A DNA stretch of 6,541 nucleotides from the NCBI GenBank assembly GCA_046498185.1, contig JAWOBE010000154.1:1-6541 (forward strand). Direction: 5' to 3'. The position numbers and the translations under genes were made by a program. The notes under the pieces are model-generated. The model saw only the letters and a program-made list of their open reading frames with translations. It was not told where the DNA came from and made no database searches. Within the stretch, counting starts at the first letter, position 1; the number at the start of each line of letters is the position of its first letter. The stretch comes from CAYXDR01 sp046498185 (GTDB lineage Bacteria; Desulfobacterota; DSM-4660; Desulfatiglandales; Desulfatiglandaceae). Shown here piece after piece: positions 1 to 5,919 of this stretch.

Positions 1-44
1 AAATACAATTATTTGCAAAATTCTCCGTCAAAATTTAAGGTGGA

Positions 45-1214
45 TCAAGCGCCAGCAAGCATCCTTCCTAATCGGTTCATGGCTTCCTCCAGTCGTGGGA
101 CCGGATGGGTCAGTGCAATTCGGAAATAGCCTTCTCCGAAGCTGCCGTACATGGAGCCGGGGATCATCCACACGGCGATTTCGTCGAGCACCTTGAAGCA
201 GAATTCTTTCGAAGAGCCATGGCCTTCGGGTACCTTTGCCCAAACGTAGAAAGTGGCCTTCGGGACATCGAGGTCTATACCTGCGTCCCGAAGGCCATGC
301 ACAACCACGTCGCGCCGCTCTTCATACATTCTGTTCCGTTCGGCCATGAAGCCGTCATCCCCGTTCAGGGCCGCGGCGGCGGCAACCTGCAGTGGGTAGA
401 ACATCCCCCGGTCCGAATGGGATTTCACCTTGGCCATGCCGGCGATAATGCCTTTATTGCCGAGCACCATGCCGGTGCGCCAGCCGCAGGCGTTGTAGGC
501 CTTCGAAAGGGAGTTCATTTCGACACCCACTTCTTTGGCCCCATCTACCTGCAGGAAGCTTGAGGGCCGGTATCCGTTAAAGGCTATCTCTGAGTACGGG
601 TTGTCGGATATGACCGCTATATCGTATTTGTGCGCCCATTCCACTATTTTTTTATAAAAATCTTCAGTCGCAACTGCGGCTGTGGGATTGTTCGGGTAGT
701 TCACCCAGATCATCCGCGCCCGCTGGGCCACCTTGGGGTCTATCGCGTCCAGATCGGGCAGAAACCCGTTTTCCCTGAGCAGTGGAACCGGTTCGATCAC
801 TCCGCCCGCGATCTTGACGCTGGCGATATAGGCCGGATAGCAGGGCTCCGGAACCAGAGCAGCATCTCCCGGGTCCAGCAAGCAGGTGTGTATATGAAAG
901 AGCCCTTCAGCCGATCCCAGCAGGGGAAGCACTTCGGTTTCTGGATCGCATTGAACATCGAAGCGGCGTTCATACCACGAAGCGATGGCTTCTTTAAGCA
1001 TGCGGGGAGAATAAAAGCTGGGATAATGGTGATTTTCAGGTGCCATACACGCGTCCGCAAGAGCTTTCCTTTGGCTTTCGGGCGGTGTTACGTCCGGGTC
1101 CCCGAGCCCGAGGTTTATTACATCTTTGCCTTCCTCCTTCATCCGTGTCAGGATCACGTTCATCGCGGTTCCCAGATAAGCGTCGAAGGAGCCCATTTTT
1201 CTTGACAACATCAT
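45..1214 (-). CDS. PLP-dependent class I/II aminotransferase (LL-DAP aminotransferase-like)
   Basis: This is a 389-residue fold-type I aminotransferase (COG0436 type), a cytosolic enzyme that moves an amino group between an amino acid and a 2-oxo acid using pyridoxal phosphate. Visible landmarks are NYPNNPT (172-178, cofactor and substrate Asn), D204 in ISDNPY (pyridine-nitrogen Asp) with Y207, the Schiff-base lysine K238 in NSLSKAYN, R246 in GWRTG (phosphate contact) and R365 in GYFRIAL (substrate carboxylate). The C-terminal IPGSMYGSFGEGYFRIAL stretch resembles DapL/AlaC-like enzymes, but the usual Gly after NNPT is Ala. The length is normal for the family. The ATG at 1214 is preceded by GGGAGGA 8 bases upstream; a second ATG follows immediately. 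The gene lies 18 bp after the cupin gene and is probably its co-transcribed partner under the GntR regulator. That context favours a catabolic or specialised transaminase over housekeeping lysine synthesis, but the substrate is unknown. Confidence 0.93.
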   Translation of the reverse strand: MMLSRKMGSFDAYLGTAMNVILTRMKEEGKDVINLGLGDPDVTPPESQRKALADACMAPENHHYPSFYSPRMLKEAIASWYERRFDVQCDPETEVLPLLGSAEGLFHIHTCLLDPGDAALVPEPCYPAYIASVKIAGGVIEPVPLLRENGFLPDLDAIDPKVAQRARMIWVNYPNNPTAAVATEDFYKKIVEWAHKYDIAVISDNPYSEIAFNGYRPSSFLQVDGAKEVGVEMNSLSKAYNACGWRTGMVLGNKGIIAGMAKVKSHSDRGMFYPLQVAAAAALNGDDGFMAERNRMYEERRDVVVHGLRDAGIDLDVPKATFYVWAKVPEGHGSSKEFCFKVLDEIAVWMIPGSMYGSFGEGYFRIALTHPVPRLEEAMNRLGRMLAGA

Positions 1215-1232
1215 GTTTCAGTCCTCCCAAAG

Positions 1233-1643
1233 TTAAATGGCTTCGTCGTCATATACGTTGCAAATGCAGCAAAGGAAGGTTGCGGTTTGCGTGTCGCTAA
1301 GGTTCTTCATGCCGTGGGCCTCCATGCTGGGGACATAGACACAGTCTCCGGAATTGGCGATGAAGGTCTCTTTCAACAAATCTGTTTCGCGGTCATACCA
1401 CCAGCACTCGAAGCTGCCGGTCAGGATATACATAGACTGATGATAGAAATGATTATGAATCGGAATTTCACCTCCCGGTTCGGCCGTGAACAGCCGTAAA
1501 CCGTATTCGGGCGTTCCCATATCATCCTCACCGTATTTGGAAAGCCACTGAACAGTTATGCCTTTGACGTCATATGGTTTGCCCTTGTACGGGAATTTAT
1601 CGATTTTGATTTTATTTACATTTTTTGCATTCACAACTTCCAT
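1233..1643 (-). CDS. Small single-domain cupin protein
   Basis: A 136-residue single-domain cupin. Cupin motif 1 is visible as GGEIPIHNHFYHQSMYILTG (57-76) with metal-ligand histidines H63 and H65. Motif 2 is GDCVYVPSMEAHGMKN (99-114) with H110. The usual motif-1 glutamate is Q69 here, giving a 3-His/Gln site if metal is bound. The function could be a small metal-dependent dioxygenase, isomerase or ligand-binding protein; sequence alone does not decide. A cysteine cluster (C125, C126, C128) near the C-terminus is unusual. The start at 1643 has AGGAGAGG a few bases upstream. The gene sits 43 bp after the GntR regulator and 18 bp before the aminotransferase, so all three are probably one transcript acting on one substrate or pathway. 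I do not recognise a named family. Confidence 0.88.
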   Translation of the reverse strand: MEVVNAKNVNKIKIDKFPYKGKPYDVKGITVQWLSKYGEDDMGTPEYGLRLFTAEPGGEIPIHNHFYHQSMYILTGSFECWWYDRETDLLKETFIANSGDCVYVPSMEAHGMKNLSDTQTATFLCCICNVYDDEAI

Positions 1644-1686
1644 GATCCTCTCCTGATTTTTTATTTTGCTATGGAAATCGATTTTT

Positions 1687-2334
1687 CTAAAGCAAGTTGA
1701 CTTTTATCTTTTCAATGAAATACCGCACATGGTCTTTAAGCAAGCCTTCGGCCCTCTCTTCGTCACGCTCACGCAGAGCCTTATGTATCGACTCGAGCTG
1801 GGCTATCACATCGGCAATGGGAATACGTTCCCCCAGAGCTGAATGCCAGAGCCTGGCGCAGCGGCTGTGAATGTTTTCTAGTACTTCGGCGAGGATAGGG
1901 TTTTGGGCGCTTCGGCGGATGATGCTGTGAAACCGGCGGTCAAGCGATATAAGGGACTGAAGGGGGTTTTCGCCTTCTGTGTCCTCGGAGGCCTGTTGTA
2001 TCAATGTTTCGAGCTCCTTGAGGTCGGAGGAAAGGATTCTTTTGGCTGCAAGAGCCCCGGTGAGGCCTTCTAGGGAAATCTTTACCTCGAAGGCATGCCG
2101 CACTTCTTCGATATCCACCGGGGCTACGATCGTGCCGAAACGGAGGATCACCGTTACCAGCTTCATATCCTCCAGCTTGCGGACCGCCTCTCTGAGAGGG
2201 GTGCGGCTTACCTTAAATTCGTCGCACAATGCCTTTTCCAAAAGCTGCATTTCTGGGGGATATTCGAGATAAATGATGCGATCCCGCAGCGTTTCGAAAA
2301 TGGGTAAATATCGAGGTGTGTTTTTATAAGACAT
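1687..2334 (-). CDS. GntR-family transcriptional regulator, FCD (FadR-like) subgroup
   Basis: A one-component DNA-binding regulator. It has an N-terminal winged helix-turn-helix (helix-turn-helix core VSRTPLREAVRKLE, wing LRFGTIVAP) and a C-terminal all-helical FCD ligand domain with the DRRFH motif and a late KDHVRYF histidine. By eye, the middle FCD metal-ligand His (usual EHxxILxAI pattern) is replaced by Leu (QLESIHKAL), so the metal site may be altered. FCD regulators typically sense small carboxylates or amino-acid derivatives. The ATG at 2334 (215 aa) is chosen. An in-frame TTG at 2355 would give 222 aa, and TAA at 2365-2367 excludes anything longer. Neither start has a clear Shine-Dalgarno. 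It is first in a minus-strand operon with the cupin and aminotransferase and divergent from the phosphate operon. A FadR-type palindrome just upstream suggests autoregulation. Confidence 0.92.
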   Translation of the reverse strand: MSYKNTPRYLPIFETLRDRIIYLEYPPEMQLLEKALCDEFKVSRTPLREAVRKLEDMKLVTVILRFGTIVAPVDIEEVRHAFEVKISLEGLTGALAAKRILSSDLKELETLIQQASEDTEGENPLQSLISLDRRFHSIIRRSAQNPILAEVLENIHSRCARLWHSALGERIPIADVIAQLESIHKALRERDEERAEGLLKDHVRYFIEKIKVNLL

Positions 2335-2343
2335 TGAAAATAC

Positions 2344-2357
2344 TTTTGTATCCAAAA
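2344..2357. promoter_or_regulatory. Candidate GntR/FCD operator palindrome
   Basis: TTTTG-TATC-CAAAA is a perfect 5-bp inverted repeat. The core TTGTATCCAA is one mismatch from the symmetric TTGTATACAA, which matches the T-G-T...A-C-A pattern of FadR-subfamily operators. It lies between the candidate promoter and the regulator's ATG, where binding would block transcription. The site is seen directly; the link to this regulator is inferred. Confidence 0.45.
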
Positions 2358-2359
2358 AG

Positions 2360-2380
2360 AATGTTTATGGAAATGTTTAT
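2360..2380. repeat. 9-bp tandem direct repeat in the gntR leader
   Basis: AATGTTTAT occurs at 2360-2368 and again at 2372-2380 (12-bp period, spacer GGA). It lies next to the candidate operator and just downstream of the predicted transcription start. It could be a regulator half-site array or chance in AT-rich DNA. Confidence 0.3.
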
Positions 2381-2388
2381 TAAAATCT

Positions 2389-2418
2389 TTTGTAGTTTAC
2401 GCATAACGTGGATGTCAA
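2389..2418 (-). promoter_or_regulatory. Candidate sigma-70 promoter of the gntR-cupin-aminotransferase operon
   Basis: On the minus strand a perfect -35 TTGACA (2413-2418) is followed after 18 bases by TACAAA (2389-2394), a 4/6 match to the -10 consensus. Transcription would start near 2382, giving a leader of about 48 nt that includes the candidate operator at 2344-2357. Confidence 0.45.
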
Positions 2419-2440
2419 GCAAAAAAATTCGACTGGATTT

Positions 2441-2458
2441 CAGGAAAGGCGTTTCCTG
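2441..2458. repeat. 7-bp perfect inverted repeat in the divergent intergenic region
   Basis: CAGGAAA-GGCG-TTTCCTG is a perfect 7-bp inverted repeat with a 4-base spacer. It lies about 23 bp upstream of the gntR -35 box and about 20 bp upstream of the weak plus-strand promoter candidate. Its position fits an operator shared by the two divergent operons. No T-run follows directly, so it does not look like a terminator. Confidence 0.35.
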
Positions 2459-2478
2459 GATCACTCAACGATTTTTAT

Positions 2479-2507
2479 TTGTGATTTTTATGAATATCGA
2501 GTATTTT
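2479..2507 (+). promoter_or_regulatory. Weak candidate promoter of the phosphate operon
   Basis: TTGTGA (2479-2484, 4/6) and TATTTT (2502-2507, 4/6) are separated by 17 bases in an AT-rich stretch about 108 bp upstream of the CBS gene. This is the best sigma-70-like pair I found on the plus strand, but such pairs are expected by chance in AT-rich DNA. No clear Pho-box repeat was recognised. Confidence 0.2.
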
Positions 2508-2614
2508 TCTGATTGGAACATAAATTTAGATTCTGGTGCTTATCGAAGGCATGCGGCAAAATATGCTGTAGCCCGTGAAAACCCTTTTTACCCGAATTGG
2601 AGAAGGAGGGGAGA

Positions 2615-3019
2615 ATGAAAATCGGCGAATTCATGACCACGCGAATCGAATATATCGATGCCGACAAATCTGTTTACGAAGCGGTGGAGATCCTTGTGGA
2701 CAGGCGCAAAAGGAGTGTTGTGGTAAGGAATGCTCCAAGTGAAAATGATTACGGAATCGTAACAGCCAGGGACGTGGTGTTCAAGGTGCTGGCAAAGGGT
2801 CTTAATCCAAAAGACGTGAAGCTTTCTGAAATTGCTTCCGGACCGTTGATCTGCATGTCGCCTGACACCGAATTCGATGAAGCTGCGTTGATCATGGAAA
2901 AGAACAAGATAGCAAGAGTTTACGTATGCGAAAAAGGAGAAATCCTGGGGCTGGTTTCGTTGTTGGATTTGATGTCCGCTGAACTTATCATGCGTGCGAG
3001 GGGCGAAAATGTTTCTTGA
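2615..3019 (+). CDS. Tandem CBS-domain protein of the phosphate operon
   Basis: A 134-residue cytosolic protein made almost entirely of two CBS motifs. The first covers about 1-60 (starts MKIGEFMT, ends GIVTARDVVFKVL) and the second about 70-125 (ends LGLVSLLDLMSAELI). A CBS pair usually forms a Bateman module that binds adenine nucleotides and acts as an energy or ionic sensor. The ATG at 2615 is chosen because AAGGAGGGG ends 4 bases upstream; a TTG at 2597 would add six residues without a better site. Its 3' end overlaps the start of the PhoU-like gene by 11 bp, which suggests translational coupling. From context it may tune the Pit transporter or its accessory protein to adenylate level. 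No catalytic domain is present. Confidence 0.9.
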   Translation: MKIGEFMTTRIEYIDADKSVYEAVEILVDRRKRSVVVRNAPSENDYGIVTARDVVFKVLAKGLNPKDVKLSEIASGPLICMSPDTEFDEAALIMEKNKIARVYVCEKGEILGLVSLLDLMSAELIMRARGENVS

Positions 3020-3638
3020 AAAGCTCTTTTCACATGGCAAAAAAGAGCGGGAGGTCATCAATGACATCTCCAGGCACATCGAGTTGCTTTCGACCGCCTG
3101 CAGGACCTTCCGGCACGGTCTGGAGAAAGGCGACAGGAGCCTGATGCAGGAAGTAGCCACGCTCGAACGTTACGGGGACGCTGTTCGCAGGGAGGTGATT
3201 TCTCATATTTATGAAGGAGCTTTCTTGCCTTATCTTCGTACGGATTTGTGCGGGTTCGTCGAAATTGTCGATCAGGTTTTCGAAATGCTCAAGGATATAG
3301 CTACGCTGTCTTTGCATTTTCCTCTGCCTGAAAAAATTGAAAGACAATGTCGCATGGTGGCATTATTGAATCAACGAGTATCTGAGATGTTGCTTCTTAC
3401 ATTTAAAGCGATGAGCAATGGAGAAGACATCAGGGAGAAGACCCTGGCCGTTCGAATATATGAAAAAAAAGTTGATGATATAAAATATGATCTTCTTGAG
3501 TCTCTTCAAAATGTACCTGTAAATAATTTTTGGAAAGGCAAAATGTTAGCCGATTTTGTTTCAGGATTAACAAGAATAAGTGATATTATCGAAGATGCCA
3601 CCGATGCCCTCCAGATTATCAATGTGATGACCAGATGA
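3009..3638 (+). CDS. DUF47/PhoU-like Pit accessory protein
   Basis: A 209-residue all-helical protein of the DUF47 family (PhoU-related, TIGR00153/YkaA type), usually encoded beside PiT phosphate permeases and thought to control them from the cytosolic side. Acidic PhoU-type metal motifs are visible: ERYGD (53-57), EKKVDD (152-157) and the C-terminal SDIIEDATDAL (191-201). The length is typical. The ATG at 3009 has GAGGGG 5 bases upstream and lies inside the end of the CBS gene; a GTG at 2994 is a weaker alternative. The 3' half (about 3440-3560) is clearly more AT-rich than its neighbours but stays in frame and keeps family motifs, so I do not call it foreign. The pit gene begins 68 bp downstream. 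The role as Pit regulator is family knowledge plus context. Confidence 0.9.
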   Translation: MFLEKLFSHGKKEREVINDISRHIELLSTACRTFRHGLEKGDRSLMQEVATLERYGDAVRREVISHIYEGAFLPYLRTDLCGFVEIVDQVFEMLKDIATLSLHFPLPEKIERQCRMVALLNQRVSEMLLLTFKAMSNGEDIREKTLAVRIYEKKVDDIKYDLLESLQNVPVNNFWKGKMLADFVSGLTRISDIIEDATDALQIINVMTR

Positions 3639-3706
3639 TCCACTATTGAAAAAAGCATCGTTTCAAGGGCTTTTTGGGGGACGGGGACGGATGAACGGCG
3701 GGAACC

Positions 3707-4636
3707 ATGTGGGCGATATCGAGTGGGTTGTTTCTTGGGTGGAGCCTGGGAGCGAACGATTCGGCGAATATTTTCGGCACCGGCGTCGCCACAGGGATTG
3801 TAAGGTACCGGACGGCAATCGTGCTCACGTCGATTTTCGTGATGCTGGGAGCTCTGCTGGAAGGAGCGAAATGCATCGCTACCCTGACCGATCTATACCG
3901 GTTGATTCCCCTCGAGGCTTTTATTTGCGCCTTGGCCGCCGCGTTGACGATGACCGGATTGACCTTCCTGGCCGTACCGGCTTCAACCAGCCAAGCTGTG
4001 GTGGGCGCCATCATCGGGGCCGGCGTTCTGTCTGGTGCCGCCGATTTCTCCTCGCTATATAAAATAGTTGCGTGCTGGGTGTTCACACCGGTGTCCGCCC
4101 TGGTCCTGGGATACCTTTGCCACCGGGGGCTGGGATTTTTCGTCGAGCGCACAATAAGTAATTTAACACATCGGAATGTCTTTAATTCACTGGGAATCTT
4201 GGCTGCGGGATGTTATGGCGCCTATTGTCTCGGCTCTAATAATGTAGCCAATGTCACGGGTATGTATGTGGGTGCGGGAATGATTTCCCCTTTGGCGGCT
4301 GCGTTTATCGGCGGAGCCAGCATTTCTCTCGGAGCTCTTACATATAGTAAAAGGGTTATGATGACCATCGGTAAGGGTATCGTCCCGCTCGATCCATTTT
4401 CGGCCCTTGCGGCCGTGCTGGCCCAGGCCGCAACGCTTCACCTGTTCACGCAAATAGGTGTGCCGGTTTCTTCCTCACAGGCGATTGTCGGTGCGGTAGT
4501 TGGTGTCGGGCTGGTAGCTGACGCACAGACGATAAGCATGCGCATGCTGCTTCGGATTTGCATCGGCTGGCTTGCCACCCCTACAGCGGCTGGGTTCCTT
4601 GCATTTGTTCCTCTCTGGCTTATTTCGGTTTTATAG
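3707..4636 (+). CDS. pit: PiT-family inorganic phosphate permease
   Basis: A 309-residue inner-membrane protein of the PiT (SLC20-like, PF01384) family, which imports phosphate or metal-phosphate driven by a proton or sodium gradient. The diagnostic internal duplication is present: GANDSAN (15-21) is mirrored by GSNNVANVTG (176-185), and PASTSQAVVGAIIGAG (91-106) by VPVSSSQAIVGAVVGVG (252-268). In the second copy the acidic residue of GAND is Asn. About nine or ten hydrophobic helices are likely. At 309 residues it belongs to the short PiT forms rather than the roughly 500-residue E. coli PitA type. The start at 3707 has only a weak GGCGGGA site, and TGA at 3692-3694 blocks any longer form. 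It follows the DUF47 gene and lies 15 bp before the sensor-like gene. Sulfate or other anion transport is possible but less likely given the DUF47 neighbour. Confidence 0.93.
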   Translation: MWAISSGLFLGWSLGANDSANIFGTGVATGIVRYRTAIVLTSIFVMLGALLEGAKCIATLTDLYRLIPLEAFICALAAALTMTGLTFLAVPASTSQAVVGAIIGAGVLSGAADFSSLYKIVACWVFTPVSALVLGYLCHRGLGFFVERTISNLTHRNVFNSLGILAAGCYGAYCLGSNNVANVTGMYVGAGMISPLAAAFIGGASISLGALTYSKRVMMTIGKGIVPLDPFSALAAVLAQAATLHLFTQIGVPVSSSQAIVGAVVGVGLVADAQTISMRMLLRICIGWLATPTAAGFLAFVPLWLISVL

Positions 4637-4651
4637 ATTCAGGAGGTTTAC

Positions 4652-5227
4652 ATGAGACGTTTAAGCCGCGTCTGGAAACTCTACATTGTATACACCGTAT
4701 TGCTGCTGGGAGCACTGTCGGCCGGGGGCTTTCTGCTGCAAAGCAGACTCGAGAAGAGGTTGATTGCTCAGTGTACGGATAATGCCTTCGCCTTGGCGCG
4801 TATTGTGGGGGAAGTTATCGTGTTTACAGACATCCCCCCCGGGGGTGTCTGTAAACGCCTGTCTCGAACGGCAGGGGTGAGGATCACCATCCTTGATAAA
4901 GCGGGGCTGCTTCTGGGAGATTCTTCCGCAGAAGCGGTGCTGGGTGACAAGCGCAACAGCCGTCCGGAAATCGTTTCAGCCCTTTCCGAGGGTTCGGGGT
5001 GGGCGGTGCGACCTAGCACAACCGTGGGCATCGACATGTGTTATGTCGCTGAGAAAATCGAAGGGACGGGTATAATTGTGCGCGTCGGGACCCCAATGGA
5101 GGATGTGAATAAATTGAAAAACGATGTGGCCATTCTTATGGCGCTTGTGCTTTACCTGGCGCCCATATTGATTGTCGGCGCGGTTTTTTTCGTGGCCAGG
5201 AAGCTCGCCTCAGTAAGGAACCGATAA
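4652..5227 (+). CDS. Kinase-less PhoR-like membrane sensor protein
   Basis: A 191-residue membrane protein with TM helix 1 at about 9-30, an extracytoplasmic domain at about 31-157 and TM helix 2 at about 158-183, ending shortly after in ARKLASVRNR. The middle resembles the periplasmic sensor of PhoR-type histidine kinases: RITILDKAGLLLGDS (77-91), RPEIVSAL (104-111), then DMCYVAEKI and a GTGIIVRVGTP strand. HAMP, HisKA and ATPase domains are absent, and the downstream DNA belongs to an opposite-strand gene. It is therefore either a true stand-alone sensor or a kinase truncated by rearrangement. AGGAGG 5 bases before the ATG and a 15-bp gap from pit indicate it is translated as the last gene of the phosphate operon. 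A 35-bp palindrome lies in frame at codons 57-69. The PhoR resemblance is from motifs, not an alignment. Confidence 0.8.
   Translation: MRRLSRVWKLYIVYTVLLLGALSAGGFLLQSRLEKRLIAQCTDNAFALARIVGEVIVFTDIPPGGVCKRLSRTAGVRITILDKAGLLLGDSSAEAVLGDKRNSRPEIVSALSEGSGWAVRPSTTVGIDMCYVAEKIEGTGIIVRVGTPMEDVNKLKNDVAILMALVLYLAPILIVGAVFFVARKLASVRNR
4822..4856. repeat. 35-bp intragenic palindrome (strong hairpin)
   Basis: GTTTACAGACA (4822-4832) is matched perfectly by TGTCTGTAAAC (4846-4856). The 13 bases between are T, seven Cs and five Gs, which can extend the stem by C-G pairs. It lies inside the sensor-like gene and encodes roughly VFTDIPPGGVCK in frame. The arms are far longer than expected by chance in a coding region. 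It could be a REP-like palindrome inserted in frame, or an mRNA hairpin affecting translation or stability. No U-run follows, so it is not a standard terminator. Confidence 0.7.
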
Positions 5228-5256
5228 TTAATACGTGCGTCTTCCCTGTCCGGAAT

Positions 5257-5919
5257 TCATTCTATAACAGGAACAAGCTCCCTAGGCCCTCCGGACCGGT
5301 CCCGAGACCAGTCCCTTGGAGGAATTATCCGTGAAAGATTTTCCATCATATCGAGCGCGATCAGGCGCTCTATTATCAAATTCCATGCACAGGGGACATC
5401 GTTCCGGATTTCACACATCCCGTTTTTAGCCCCCCCGCAGGGACCGTTGAAAAGCTGCTTGGCGCAGCGGGTGACGGGGCAGATTCCAGCTGTTTCGGCG
5501 AGAATACAATCTCCGCAACCGCGGCATTTTTCCCTCCATATACCAGGCTCATCCACTGCTCCCAGGAAGGTGGTGTTAAGCGCAGGGATCACCGGCAGGT
5601 GCGGATATGCCTCGGAAACGGTTTGCACGCCGGCCCCGCAGGCCAGGGAAAGGATTGCGTCGATCGATTGAGGGATCTCAAGGTTTTCTTCTACCAGGTC
5701 TTTTTCACACTGGCGGATCAAAGAGGCGATGCGGAAAAGCGGGGGATCGCCCTTGTAACGGTAAGGCAGGGAAAGTTCGCGAACCAGGTCTTCGGCGGCT
5801 TTGTTTCCTCCGGTAAGGCAGACCGTTACGCAGCTTCCGCAGCCCACCACCAGTATGTTCTTGAATCGGGAGATAGAAGAAACGATTTCATACAGGGGTT
5901 TGGTTTCAGCTACGATCAT
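5257..5919 (-). CDS. metV: MetV-type methylenetetrahydrofolate reductase C-terminal/partner protein
   Basis: A 220-residue cysteine-rich protein of the methylenetetrahydrofolate reductase C-terminal family (PF12225-type; MetV of acetogens). MetV partners MetF, which reduces methylene-THF to methyl-THF in the Wood-Ljungdahl methyl branch, and passes electrons to it. Recognisable features are the start MIVAETKPLYEI, the GCGSCVTVCLTGG block (26-38; C27, C30, C34), C71, SLACGAG (C94) and the iron-sulfur or zinc region CRGCGDC (132-138) followed by C147, C152 and NGPCGG (C161), then C169 and C177. The length is usual. The start overlaps the ferredoxin stop as ATGA, so translation is probably coupled. 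Downstream only 29 bp separate it from the convergent sensor gene, so no metF follows, although metV and metF are commonly adjacent. MetF must lie elsewhere, or an upstream gene fills that role. Confidence 0.85.
   Translation of the reverse strand: MIVAETKPLYEIVSSISRFKNILVVGCGSCVTVCLTGGNKAAEDLVRELSLPYRYKGDPPLFRIASLIRQCEKDLVEENLEIPQSIDAILSLACGAGVQTVSEAYPHLPVIPALNTTFLGAVDEPGIWREKCRGCGDCILAETAGICPVTRCAKQLFNGPCGGAKNGMCEIRNDVPCAWNLIIERLIALDMMENLSRIIPPRDWSRDRSGGPRELVPVIE

Noticed and set aside
1..44. Possible terminator after the aminotransferase gene
   Set aside because: Only a weak AT-rich inverted repeat (AAATT/AATTT) is visible, with no GC stem. The operon may end beyond the window.
105..1205. 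Long plus-strand open frames opposite the aminotransferase
   Set aside because: They are antisense shadows; the minus-strand frame has the complete set of PLP-enzyme catalytic motifs.
2316..2618. Plus-strand 100-residue open frame in the divergent intergenic region
   Set aside because: It has no recognisable domain, an AT-driven composition, overlaps the regulator start and has no ribosome site. It is most likely non-coding regulatory DNA.
3646..4062. Plus-strand 138-residue open frame over the start of pit
   Set aside because: It is an Arg/Gly/His-rich frame-shifted shadow of pit. The pit frame carries the PiT motifs and hydrophobic helices.
4685..4694. TTGTATAC-like match resembling the GntR operator inside the sensor-like gene
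   Set aside because: It lies within the codons of TM helix 1, far from any promoter, and is incomplete on one side; probably chance.
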